This document shows positions 53,398-63,004 of a DNA stretch of 64,000 nucleotides, in pieces. The stretch comes from Sphaerulina vaccinii. Lineage: Eukaryota; Ascomycota; Dothideomycetes; Mycosphaerellales; Mycosphaerellaceae. The DNA is taken from NCBI GenBank assembly GCA_022570795.1, contig JAKUDP010000008.1:1922001-1986000 (forward strand). The letters run 5' to 3'. The position numbers and the translations under genes were made by a program. The notes under the pieces were generated by a model. It was given only the letters and a program-made list of their open reading frames with translations, did no database searches and was not told the origin of the DNA. The first letter of the stretch is position 1, and the number at the start of each line of letters is the position of its first letter.

Positions 53398-56300
53398 TCA
53401 TACCTCAAAATCAATCATCCCCAAATCCCTCATCCTCGCAGCATCCTGTACACCATTCCTCGTCCTCCCCAGCGCATTTGTCCAACCATTAATCACATCT
53501 TCCGGAACATCTTCATCAGCCTCTTCAATAACCCAAGCCATCCATTTCACTACATTCACAGCTTTATCTAGATCTCGCTCGTCTAGTACTACAGCTTTCA
53601 GATACGTGATCAGCGCATCGACGTCCTCGGGATAAGGTGCTTCGTCCATGAATTCTTTGAACCATGCACTAACGGCTTTGCGTAAGTCTGATAAGGTGCT
53701 GAGATTCTGACTCGTGAATCTTGGTTGTGGTGGCCGTGGAGGGAGGACGAAACGTCTTTGTACGCGAGGTTCTTGTGGTACTGCTTTCTTCGCTAGACGG
53801 GCGTTCTTGGGTCGTTGATGAAGGGAGGTGTCGATACCGCCGGTTCGTTGTAGTCGTTCTCGACGTTGCTGGGCTAGGATCTCCTTGCGTAGGTCTTCGG
53901 GTAGAGCAGCTAGAACTTCTGGGTCAAGTTCTTCTGCTTCAGGCGCAGCAGCAGTAGCAGTGTCAGGCACGTTTTGAGCTACAAAGTTGGACTGTGTCAA
54001 GGTGGATCGGTCGCTTGCAGCGCTTCGCAGACGAGAAGTCAGGTTCTTGGCGCCTCGCGGACGTCCACGGCCACGTTTGGCTGGCGGTGAAGGCGGCAAC
54101 GTGCGAGTCTTGCGAGGAGACTGTGGCAGTACAGCTTGGTCACGTCGTCTGCTTGGGCCGGCTTGAGGCTGTTTATAGAAGCCAAGCACTTCAGCGCGAA
54201 GATCTTCGGGTAATGCATCGAGGATACTTGGGTCGAGCTGCGATTGTGGCGGGATCATGACAGTTGGCGACTGTGCTCTTGACGATGTTGCCGAGTCATT
54301 TGCGTCGGCTAATCTCAGCTTTGGGATGTACTCTGGTGCTGGCGGCGCTTCCACGACCTTCTCGACTGTAGCCTTCGCGTTCATCTGTCGAGCGAGTTTG
54401 GATCGGATGTCCTCAGGGAGTTCGGCTAGTACTGCTGGATCGACCTGGGTTGGAAGTACGAATTGCGTGCCAAATATGTTCAGTGGCTTCTTGGTTGGTG
54501 TCCCCGGATTAGCTGGTCGAAACGCTGCGCTCGGCTTGTTGGCTTCAGCGATATGTTCCTTTTGTGGTGTATGGCCTTCATCCTGAATTGGATCATCAGT
54601 CGAGACCACTCGTGGTAAAGATGGCGCAGCTTTCGCAGCAATAGGGCCAGCTTTGAACTGCAGTCGGCGTTGGCTGCCTTGGTCTACACCATCAGCACCG
54701 GTCTTGATCTGTTCGAGCTTCTGCATTTGTATGCCGATGCCTCGCAGTTCACCTGGCGAAATGCTGAACGACTTAATGAGTGTAATGGCTTCTTTCGCGA
54801 TCAAGGCATGATCGTTCGTGGCAACTCCAAGCTGCAGGCTCTTGTTGAACACGTCGCACTTCCCATGACCTAGATGCTTGGGCGGATCCAATGGAGCATC
54901 TGCAGCGCGTTTCATGACCTTCATGGTCAACTGCTTGCCTTTGACGCGTTCCTTCAGGAGACGTTTATGCAGCTCACCGCACAAGCCGTTCATGAACTCG
55001 TCCACCTGCTCCTGGTTCTCGAAGCGCACACCCCAATTGACCTCAGCAGAGACAGACTTGCGCACTACTTGATCACCGACTTCTGTGTTGTCGATGCCAC
55101 GAGCATACTCGTAGACCTTCTCGCCCGTCTTCGGTCCCAGGGTTCTGATCAGCTTCTCTTTAGATGTCTCGCGGACATCTTTGATCAGCTTGACGCCAAT
55201 CTCTTCGAGCTTGCCACCAATACTCCAAGCGACTCCAGGCAGCTTTTGCACTTCCAGTTGCCCAATGAAATCTAGCACGTCTTCTGGCTTGAGTTGATAC
55301 TGTCCGGCTGGCTTGGCTTTGCGCAAAGCGATCTTGGCCTGCAATATGTTGCCGCCGATGCCAATAGACACCGCACATCCAGTCTTCTCAAGAACTTCGT
55401 CACGCAGTGCTTGCGCAATTTCGTCGGCCTTGCTCTGCTCGCGGTGTACTGCACCTTCGTGGCGCCCAACGCCATCGGTGCCACTGCCGGAGAAGCACAT
55501 CGCGCTGATATCTACAAGAGCCTCATCAATGCTAACGCTCTGTACCAAGCCTCCAGTAGCCATGATTGCATCGTAGAACTTGCGACTCGCATCCTCATAT
55601 CCAGGGAAGTCGTAAGGCAAGATCTTTATGGTTGGGCAGAGTTCTTGTGCACGCTTCATCCACATGCCGTTGCTAACGCCAAACTTCCGTGCTGGGTAGT
55701 TGCAGCTGGCAATCTCTGAGCCGGAGCCACCGCCATGTGCAACTGCAGCAGGCTTGTCTTTGTACTGAGGACACTTCTTCAAAGAGATTGCAGCAAAGAA
55801 GCTGTCGAAGTCAACGTGCATGACATACCGCCTTTGACCAGGCTGACGCTTCTGTTTAGCCTTTTGCGACAAGCTCTTCTCCGCGGCCAACGCCTGCAGC
55901 TGAGATTTGAGATCAGCCTTCCAGGTAGAGAGGTGATGTAGTCGAGACTCGCGATAGTACTGATCAAGGAACTCTGGATGTACGACTGTCGACTTGCGAA
56001 TCTTGGGATCAGACAGTATCAATGCATTGTGTTCTTCAGCAGTCATAGCAGCCAATTTGCTAGGAGAAATGTTTTTCAGCACCTCAGAATTTCTGATCAG
56101 AGAGTGCGAATAGTCTGGTTCCTGTGATCCTTCGCGTGGCCTCAAGGCGGACTGCTGTTCAGGTGGCGGCTCGGGATCGATCGCGTCCAGACTTTGTGCC
56201 TCAGCCTTAGTCTTCGCATCTGCTTGTGGTGGCAGGGCTGGACTTGTAGGAGGTGGGGTTTGCGGCGCTCCTGCAGGTCCTGGTTCATCGATTTCACTTC

Positions 56301-57033
56301 CATCCTGTTTAGCTGGAATTTGATCAGCTTCATTCAGAGCCTGCTCGATAGAGCTTGTGATATCAGGTAGTCCATATTCGTCGTCATCTATGTCTTCAAT
56401 GTCAGGTGTCACAGTCTGAGTAAGTACTGGCGGTCTACGTGGCGCAGTCGTCTGCGATGCACGCAATTGACTTGTATACCAGCTTGCGTCAGTCTGTTCA
56501 CGATAGCCTTGCGTTCGTCTGTTGGCCTGAGTAACAACCTGTCCGTTGTCGAAGCCGAGGACCTTCTGAGCCACACCCTCGTCCACAACTCGGTAGGCAT
56601 CCCAAGGAAGCAGCTTGCCAGCCTTGATGCTATCAACAACCCAGGCAGGCTTCACAATGCGATAACGCTTGAACTCTTCTTTCTTCTTGGGAGTCAAGTT
56701 GCTTGCAATGATATGTGTTACCATCGTCTTGCCGTCCAGATATTGCATAAAGCCACCTCCATACTGAACAATCATGGTATGAAGGTCGTTGAGAGAAGGC
56801 TGAGTATATCCATTGACATGGCAAACCACGCCTTTGAAGATCTGTGGCTTATCCTTGGATTGTGCTCTCAAGTCCGCGTCAAGATTCTGCAGCTTGATCT
56901 TCTTGCGCCGGAAGTAGTCGCTGAAGCCGCCGAACTTGGAAGGCTCATATTCTTCACCCGTCTCGTCTGTGAAGTCATGGTTCTCGATGCGTTTCCGCAC
57001 CAAATTGCTCTTCTGCTCCAGCCGTGAGCCCAT
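53398..57033 (-). CDS. REV1: DNA repair protein REV1 (Y-family polymerase scaffold)
   Basis: Deoxycytidyl transferase and scaffold of translesion synthesis. Single exon, 1211 aa. Domains in order: a fungal N-terminus (RKRIENHDFTDETGEEYE, SDYFRRKKIKLQNLD); BRCT near residues 66-150 (FKGVVCHVNGYTQPSL, IVQYGGGFMQYLDGKTMVTH); the UmuC/ImpB catalytic core from about residue 400 with HVDFDSFFAAISLKK (first metal Asp), NYPARKFGVSNGMW and SIDEALVDIS near 501 (catalytic DE); thumb and little-finger regions with KLPGVAWSIGGKLEEIG; three ubiquitin-binding UBM-type motifs near residues 868 (AELPEDIRSK), 939 (DALPEDLRAE) and 1043 (AALPEDLRKE); and a C-terminal domain for polymerase partners. It is divergent from the FKBP gene. 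Confidence 0.95.
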   Translation of the reverse strand: MGSRLEQKSNLVRKRIENHDFTDETGEEYEPSKFGGFSDYFRRKKIKLQNLDADLRAQSKDKPQIFKGVVCHVNGYTQPSLNDLHTMIVQYGGGFMQYLDGKTMVTHIIASNLTPKKKEEFKRYRIVKPAWVVDSIKAGKLLPWDAYRVVDEGVAQKVLGFDNGQVVTQANRRTQGYREQTDASWYTSQLRASQTTAPRRPPVLTQTVTPDIEDIDDDEYGLPDITSSIEQALNEADQIPAKQDGSEIDEPGPAGAPQTPPPTSPALPPQADAKTKAEAQSLDAIDPEPPPEQQSALRPREGSQEPDYSHSLIRNSEVLKNISPSKLAAMTAEEHNALILSDPKIRKSTVVHPEFLDQYYRESRLHHLSTWKADLKSQLQALAAEKSLSQKAKQKRQPGQRRYVMHVDFDSFFAAISLKKCPQYKDKPAAVAHGGGSGSEIASCNYPARKFGVSNGMWMKRAQELCPTIKILPYDFPGYEDASRKFYDAIMATGGLVQSVSIDEALVDISAMCFSGSGTDGVGRHEGAVHREQSKADEIAQALRDEVLEKTGCAVSIGIGGNILQAKIALRKAKPAGQYQLKPEDVLDFIGQLEVQKLPGVAWSIGGKLEEIGVKLIKDVRETSKEKLIRTLGPKTGEKVYEYARGIDNTEVGDQVVRKSVSAEVNWGVRFENQEQVDEFMNGLCGELHKRLLKERVKGKQLTMKVMKRAADAPLDPPKHLGHGKCDVFNKSLQLGVATNDHALIAKEAITLIKSFSISPGELRGIGIQMQKLEQIKTGADGVDQGSQRRLQFKAGPIAAKAAPSLPRVVSTDDPIQDEGHTPQKEHIAEANKPSAAFRPANPGTPTKKPLNIFGTQFVLPTQVDPAVLAELPEDIRSKLARQMNAKATVEKVVEAPPAPEYIPKLRLADANDSATSSRAQSPTVMIPPQSQLDPSILDALPEDLRAEVLGFYKQPQAGPSRRRDQAVLPQSPRKTRTLPPSPPAKRGRGRPRGAKNLTSRLRSAASDRSTLTQSNFVAQNVPDTATAAAPEAEELDPEVLAALPEDLRKEILAQQRRERLQRTGGIDTSLHQRPKNARLAKKAVPQEPRVQRRFVLPPRPPQPRFTSQNLSTLSDLRKAVSAWFKEFMDEAPYPEDVDALITYLKAVVLDERDLDKAVNVVKWMAWVIEEADEDVPEDVINGWTNALGRTRNGVQDAARMRDLGMIDFEV

Positions 57034-57483
57034 CGTGTCGTGTAGTAAGCATCCTTGGTATGATATGTGGCGATGCCCGTCCAGATGTCGCGCTCATGCT
57101 CTGTAGCGCGCGAAGTATATCGAGTATGTCAGTGCTTGTCTGGTAGTGTCTGAAGTATGAGCGCCATCTCAAGAGGTGTTCTGGAGAGCATTTCTTTGTT
57201 CGCAGCTGATCAGTCGCGAGGCAGACGCGAACGATGATGTCGTTGGCGAAGCGGAGCGGCGCGGCCCGTCTACAGTAGGAAAAAGTGTCTGGGCTGGTTG
57301 ATCAAAAAAGTCGAGCTTGATGAAGCTTTTCAGTTGTATCAACAACGACATTACTGTCTCTTCAACATCTCCACCTCGACAGAGATATTCAAAAGACATT
57401 CTCTCATACTTCCTACTACCTAGACCAACGAAGGTCGACACACATCTCAGACAGATATACCAAGTCGAGTCCTGTACAACAAA
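57034..57483. promoter_or_regulatory. Divergent promoter region between REV1 and the nucleolar FKBP gene
   Basis: 450 bp between the two start codons; presumed promoters and 5' leaders. The FKBP side ends in an A-rich leader (CAAAATG context) as expected of a highly expressed gene. No specific factor motif was identified. Confidence 0.4.
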
Positions 57484-59043
57484 ATGTCTGGCATGCTTCC
57501 CATGGCTCTCTATGGCCTCGAAGTGCCTTGCGGCGATGTCGCAATCCCATCGCGTCCTGACATTCCATCTGCCTACCGTATCACCATGGCCGCCATTGAC
57601 CCCAGCGCTGAGCCTGAGGGAGAGGAGGGTGTCCCAGCCCGTGCGACATTGAAGATCATCCGCCAGTCGCTCACTGAGGACTACTCAGACGAGGAGGACG
57701 ATGAGGACTTTGACATTGAGGAGCTGGAGCGCATGCTGGGTGAGCAAGGCGACTCAGATGAGGACGACAGCGAGGACGAGGAGGTCAACGGCGGCCCAAG
57801 CGACCCAACTAAGAGCAAGGCCGCACGCAAGGCCGCTGCTCAAAAGGCCATCGCAGCCCTCGTCGCCGAGCAGGATGATGAGGATGAGGATATGGAGGAT
57901 GCGCCAAATGGTGTCAACGGCAAGAAGTCTGCCAAGGCCCTCGGCAAGCGTCCAGCAGCTGAAGATGAGGACTCGGAGGACGATGAGGAGATTGACAGCG
58001 ACGACGAGGAGGCCGAGATTGAGGAGTTTGTCATCTGCACTCTCGACCCAACAAAGGTAAACAATCCATGTCTGTCTTGATCTAAAGCAGAGTACTAACT
58101 CGTTTAATAGCACTACCAACAGCCACTCGACATCACTGTTGGCGAGAACGAGCAAGTCTTCTTCAAGGTTTCCGGCACCCACTCCATCTACCTGACTGGC
58201 AATTATGTCCAGCCTGCCGATGAGCACCACCACGGCGACGAGGGCATGTACGACCCAGACAGTGATGATGAGGACGACTACGACCTCGAGCCAGATAGCG
58301 ATGAGCTTGACGAGTACGACGAGGAAGATGAGCTTGACGACATGGAGGACCCACGCATCACTGAGCTTGAGGATGAGGAGGAAGCACCAGCTCTCGTCAA
58401 GGCCACCAAGGCCGAGAAGAAGGGCAAAAACAAGCGCCCAGCTGAGGATGAGGTTGCCGACGGCTCCACCATCGATGAGCTGATCGCATCTGCCACCAAG
58501 AAGGACGAGAAGCTCAGCAAGAAGCAATTGAAGAAGCTGAAGAAGAATGACGGCACTGCCGTTCCAGCCGACGAGGTCGCAAAGAAGGAGGCCGAGGCGC
58601 CAAAGTCCGACAAGAAGGTCCAATTCGCCAAGCAACTCGAGCAAGGCCCAACTCCAACCAAGGACGCAAAGAAGGACAAGGCCGCCGCCCCAGCCGGCAC
58701 TCGCACTGTGCAAGGCGTCAAGATCGACGACCGCAAAGTCGGTTCCGGTCCAGCTGCTAAGTCCGGCGACCGTGTCGGTATGCGCTATATCGGAAAGCTC
58801 GAAAAGGACGGTAAAGTCTTCGACTCGAACAAGAAGGGCAAGCCATTCAGCTTCAAGCTCGGATCTGGAGAAGTCATCAAGGGTTGGGACATCGGTATCG
58901 CTGGCATGAGCGCTGGTGGTGAACGTCGCATTACCATTCCTGCCAACCTTGCATATGGTAGCCGTGGTGCACCACCTTCGATTCCAGGTGGAGCTACTCT
59001 GATCTTCGATGTCAAGTTGCTTGATATTAACAGCAAAAAGTAA
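57484..59043 (+). CDS. FPR4: Nucleolar FK506-binding peptidyl-prolyl isomerase (FPR3/FPR4 type)
   Basis: Histone-binding prolyl cis-trans isomerase of nucleolus and chromatin. Exons 57484-58056 and 58111-59043, a 54-nt intron with a perfect TACTAAC branch site; product 501 aa. The N-terminal nucleoplasmin-like domain (GLEVPCGDVAIPSRPDIPS, RATLKIIRQSLTEDY, EEFVICTLDPTKHYQQPLD, FFKVSGTHSIYLTGNYV) carries acidic tracts. A Lys-rich middle leads to the C-terminal FKBP domain: GDRVGMRYIGKLEKDGKVFD, SFKLGSGEVIKGWDIGIAGM, then ITIPANLAYGSRGAPPSIPG and LIFDVKLLDI. FKBP active-site aromatic and Asp residues are present. Codon use is strongly biased (for example CCA for Pro), which fits high expression. 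Paralog choice between FPR3 and FPR4 cannot be made. Confidence 0.93.
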
Positions 59044-59503
59044 ATTTGGTTCGATGAAGAAGGAGAACAACGACAAAACTGGAGTGTACAACTCTACCTA
59101 CGGCTGCTTGCTTACTGTTACTGTTACTGTACTGAATGCATGGATTAGCCTACTTTCCAGAGTAACCAAGCGCTGGAGGGAAGGACGGCTAGTCAAGTCT
59201 GTCTGCTGCGAATCTCTTTGGGTTTGGTCGAAAACTTTCCTGCGCTGTTCGATACCCGACCTGCGATTTGCATATCCTTTGGAGCATTGCAGGAATGATG
59301 GGTATATCGCATGGCGTATGTACAACAAAAGTAATGGGCCAATCTCGTTACCGCTGGCGTTAGTGGAGACTGGTACGTAGTGTGCAAATACAAGAAGAAG
59401 AAGAAGAAGAAGAAGAAGAATTGTCAAAACCATTTACTTTTCATGGCACTTCGAAATGTTGGTGATGATATGAATGTCTACTGAACCGCGCCATGAAAGC
59501 ACT
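59044..59503. other. Convergent intergenic spacer with AAG microsatellite
   Basis: Between the FKBP stop and the end of the possible readthrough extension of the acyl-CoA synthetase gene. Holds the trinucleotide repeat at 59392-59420. Confidence 0.5.
59392..59420. repeat. (AAG)n microsatellite
   Basis: About ten uninterrupted AAG units in the non-coding convergent spacer. Such a run is likely to vary in length between isolates. Confidence 0.9.
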
Positions 59504-59572
59504 TCAACCCAGATAATCTCGTACAGTTTGCTGCACGACCTTCTTATTCGATTTCCCAGCCCTCGTCAGCGG
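59504..59572 (-). other. In-frame extension behind the TGA of the acyl-CoA synthetase gene
   Basis: Directly after the TGA at 59575-59573 the same frame stays open for 22 codons to a TGA at 59506-59504. It reads PLTRAGKSNKKVVQQTVRDY and ends LG. This matches the C-terminal A10-type motif of adenylating enzymes, whose lysine (in RAGK) contacts substrate and AMP. Such a match directly in frame is unlikely by chance. Confidence 0.75.
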
Positions 59573-61252
59573 TCAACCCTCCATCTCAAGATCCTCCTCC
59601 AACGACAGCACTTTATGCGGGACGGACTCCTTTTCCAAAGTCTTCTCGACATGTCTTTGAACGTTTTCAACTAAATCTTGTCCGTTGGTCTCCGATGTCG
59701 ACACCACAGCCACCGGCAATTGTCCAGAAACTTCATCCTCAACCGCTACAACTACAGCTTTATCAATACTATCCAGCTGCTCAATCGCGGTCCCAATCCT
59801 TGCCGGTGAAAGCTTATTCGCATCACGGACTATGATGTCTTTATATCTCCCAATAACGGTGATAGTTCCTTCCTCGTCCATGACTGCTTGATCGCCTGTG
59901 ATGAGCCATGTACGGCCTTGGTCGTCCTGATACGTCGTTTCGCCCTTGCCGTAAACTTTATACTCTAGGTATCTACTGAACAAGACTGGACCGCTAACGT
60001 GTAGTTCGCCTTCTTGGCCGCGTTCGAGAACGTTTCTGGTCTCCGGGTTGCAGATTCTGGCTATCACGCCTGGGACTGGCTTGCCTACTGATACTGCTAT
60101 GGCATCTGGGGAAGTGCTGTATTTGGAGATGCCGTGGTTGTCGTGGCCTAGTAGACCTACTGTTTCGGTCATGCCGTGGCTTGCTGAGATGTATCGTGCT
60201 TTGAGCTTCTTTTTACACATGTCGATTATGGCTGGAGTGACAAGGTCCCCGCCTAGATCGATAGATTCGAGACTGCTGAGACCATTTTCGGGAAGTGTAC
60301 TATGTGAAGCAAGGCTGTGCATCATACTTGGTATAGCAGCCATATGTGTGCACTTTGATGTCTCGATGGCGTGTATGCTAGTCGCAGGATCGTAGTTTTT
60401 GCTTGTTGGCAGAACTATTGCGCCCCCGGAAAGCGTGATCGCGATGGCATAGGATAGTGAAAATGCATGGAAGAGTGGACGGTGGGCTACCAGTCTAGAG
60501 TTTCCTTGCTGCATGTGTCGTAACGTTGCGAAGCCATGGCATCCTGCGGAGTAACTGAAGTGGGTATGTAGACAACCCTTGGGTAGTGATGTGGAGCCAC
60601 TAGTGAACATGAGTAAAGCATCGTCGTCTGCTGTGAGATGTTCTAGCACTGGAAGCTCTGAATCCTGGGCCTGGCTATCCTCCGACTGTGCTTGGAGTGA
60701 GGGCCAAGCCGGATAACCTTGGTATCGGTCGTCGCCTTTGGTCAGGATACCGAATCCATCTCTGTGACCTTTTGGAAACCGTGCATTCTTGTAGGCGTAT
60801 GAATGCTCGTGAGAAATGATGTCAGCGTCAGAGGTGAGACTGTTGATGGCTGCTGCCATATCATAGCCCTCCACGATGACCACTTTTGGTTCTGCTATGT
60901 CGAATATATGCACGAACTCGTCCATCGTGCACAGCATGGCCGGGCTGATAGGTGCGACAATGGCACCAACTCTGAAAGATGCCCACAGCATAATTAGGAA
61001 CTCGATACAGTTAGGAAGCATTATGCAGATGCAATCTCCCTGGCTGACACCACGGCGGTACAGCTCAGTGGCCATGTATGTAGCTGCATGTTCAAGTTGC
61101 GTATAGGTCAGAGTGAGCTCCTGATATTGGTCGGCCGTCTGGAGCTTGATGACGACGGGCAGATGGGCGGACTGTCTTGCTTGTGCTTCGAGGGACTTCC
61201 ATAGGTGGTCTGGTTCATGAGTCGTCTCGCTGTGATACTCGCTCAGTGCCAT
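59573..61252 (-). CDS. AMP-dependent acyl-CoA synthetase / ligase, lacking its last motif unless read through
   Basis: ANL-superfamily adenylating enzyme that would activate a carboxylic acid to an acyl-adenylate and then to a CoA thioester. Single exon from ATG 61252; 559 aa to the TGA at 59573. Core motifs: FTSGSTSLPKG (A3, P-loop-like) near residue 215, HRPLFHAFSLSYAIA, SASHGMTETVG (A5) near 359, GQEGELHVSGP, WLITGD (A7) near 449 and GRYKDIIVRDANKLSP (A8) near 467. The A10 lysine is not within this frame's end (LSLEEDLEMEG); it appears in the same frame seven codons past the TGA. The substrate cannot be predicted. No peroxisomal signal is seen at either possible C-terminus. Confidence 0.85.
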   Translation of the reverse strand: MALSEYHSETTHEPDHLWKSLEAQARQSAHLPVVIKLQTADQYQELTLTYTQLEHAATYMATELYRRGVSQGDCICIMLPNCIEFLIMLWASFRVGAIVAPISPAMLCTMDEFVHIFDIAEPKVVIVEGYDMAAAINSLTSDADIISHEHSYAYKNARFPKGHRDGFGILTKGDDRYQGYPAWPSLQAQSEDSQAQDSELPVLEHLTADDDALLMFTSGSTSLPKGCLHTHFSYSAGCHGFATLRHMQQGNSRLVAHRPLFHAFSLSYAIAITLSGGAIVLPTSKNYDPATSIHAIETSKCTHMAAIPSMMHSLASHSTLPENGLSSLESIDLGGDLVTPAIIDMCKKKLKARYISASHGMTETVGLLGHDNHGISKYSTSPDAIAVSVGKPVPGVIARICNPETRNVLERGQEGELHVSGPVLFSRYLEYKVYGKGETTYQDDQGRTWLITGDQAVMDEEGTITVIGRYKDIIVRDANKLSPARIGTAIEQLDSIDKAVVVAVEDEVSGQLPVAVVSTSETNGQDLVENVQRHVEKTLEKESVPHKVLSLEEDLEMEG

Positions 61253-62515
61253 GTCGAGGGCTTGCTTCTGAAATGACGTTCTTCAACCAGCAGTATCATC
61301 GTGTGCTGTTAGGGCCCTGGTCTGTCTAATAAGTTCGGAAAGCTCAGAGTGTATGTTAATTTGATCAAGTCCAGTAGTGACCTGATCGTAGAAGAACTGT
61401 AGCCTTCTCCTACAGTCTTATTAAACGGCACTACAGTTTACAGTGAAGTCATGGAGAACTCCACTTTGCATTACCCTATACTGGCTCGTGGCGTATACAT
61501 TAGATGTGAAAGTCTTCTCTGGTTACAATCTTCCATTTCTCGACGGTATCACTGGACATTGCTTAGAGTTTGGCTCGTGGGAGGAGTTGACACCTTGACA
61601 CAACCTCTGGAAGTGCTGAACTCAAGAGTCCAGGGTATGGTCGCGACGAGGTGGCAAGTGTCTGTCTCTGGTCACTCAACCTGATGCTGACCGCTACAGT
61701 AACAGGATAATAACGATGATATGGATGAACAGGATTGGAAGATGAAATGAAGTGGACGAGACTTTCTGAGTCTCTGTTGTTACAGCAAGGTCTCTGTGTC
61801 CCACCATATTCGCCGATGGCTCCTTCCTCGCCACTCGCTTTTCACGCGTCAACGACGTCGACGCGACCGACAATTTTTCGCAGCTTCATGCATGATCCAC
61901 TTTTGCTGTTCTATATTGGTTCTTTTTCTGGCATCTAGCTGTCCAAATCGAGGAGAACCAGTAACTGACCTCGATTTAGCGTCTGATGTCTCGGCTAGAG
62001 ATCCTCGCGTCTCTGGTCAGCTCACTGTCGTATCCTTGAGGTGCATCTCACCATCAGCAAGTACATTCGATAACGTACTGTGCGATCATGCGGTCAAGCA
62101 GGAAGTACTCTCCGATAAACAAGGTCAAGAGGCGGCGTGAGAGCCTGCAGCTGGTGAGCTCATTAATCCCTGCACATGGTGAGAAACCCGCCACTCTGTT
62201 GTGGCACTCGTATAGGATTGCAAGATCCGTGAAGGCGATATGGAGCTTGTATAACAGAGCCGAGCGGTCACTCGTTCTCACAAACCTGGTACCAGGGTCT
62301 TTAGCTGTCGTGTTCTGACATGCTCAGGGTATGAGGTATGTAAAAACCATACCAGCCACCTCTTCGCTTGCTTGTACAAGTCTTCCAACCTCACCTTTTC
62401 CTAATCATACTTTTCTTTCAACGTCGCTCGCTGGCATACCGTTACTCGTACCACTGGATTGCGAAAAAACTTGTTTCTCCTACGACCTGGATCTGGGCAT
62501 TTCGACACTGTCACG
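61253..62515. other. Intergenic region of 1.3 kb, no gene recognised
   Basis: Divergent upstream region of the acyl-CoA synthetase and the small Ser-rich protein genes. Short open frames only. Confidence 0.35.
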
Positions 62516-63004
62516 ATGGCAGTCTGCTACCGGCTCATATCGGATAATCTTTCAGAAGTCGACCATCAATGCTCATTATGCCTCTTCCTGACCGGCCGAG
62601 AGGACGATTGCAAACATACACAAGCCTCTAATACTTTGCCACGATCGCATACACCATTCTCGGAAGCATACTCAGAAAACTCATTCTATACATGCCGATC
62701 TGCTGCGACCACGCGCTCGACCACTTCCATAAGCTCAAGCAGTTCAACAAGCACGATCAAAGCCCGGATAAGTATCTCAAGTTCTGTCTCAGACCTCAAG
62801 CAACACTCACTAAGACGACGACAATCACCAACTGAGCTTTCACTACGAGAGCTCAATCGAAAGCAAGCGGGCCAGGTTGACTTACGGCAGCGGCAGTCAG
62901 AAGAAGAGCTGCAACAAGTCTACGAGCGCCAGATCTTGCAATACCTGAACTCCGACATCGACCTCAGTGCCGACTACGGCGACATCTGGACGATCGAAGA
63001 GTAA
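62516..63004 (+). CDS. Small hypothetical Ser/Thr-rich protein with charged C-terminal helix
   Basis: Open frame of 162 aa from ATG 62516 to a stop at 63002-63004; the frame is open a little further upstream without an ATG. The N-terminal part has a Cys/His-containing stretch (VDHQCSLCLFLTG, with DDCKH soon after), the middle is Ser/Thr-rich, and the C-terminus is helical and charged (SLRELNRKQAGQVDLRQRQ, EEELQQVYERQILQYLNS) with an acidic end (GDIWTIEE). No domain is recognised. The organised C-terminus argues against a chance frame. Confidence 0.5.
   Translation: MAVCYRLISDNLSEVDHQCSLCLFLTGREDDCKHTQASNTLPRSHTPFSEAYSENSFYTCRSAATTRSTTSISSSSSTSTIKARISISSSVSDLKQHSLRRRQSPTELSLRELNRKQAGQVDLRQRQSEEELQQVYERQILQYLNSDIDLSADYGDIWTIEE

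Noticed and set aside
57754..59091. 445-codon open frame on the minus strand opposite the nucleolar FKBP gene
   Set aside because: It is the antisense shadow of acidic Asp/Glu and Lys codons, giving runs of Leu and Val that mimic membrane segments. The plus-strand gene has clear domains and a canonical intron.
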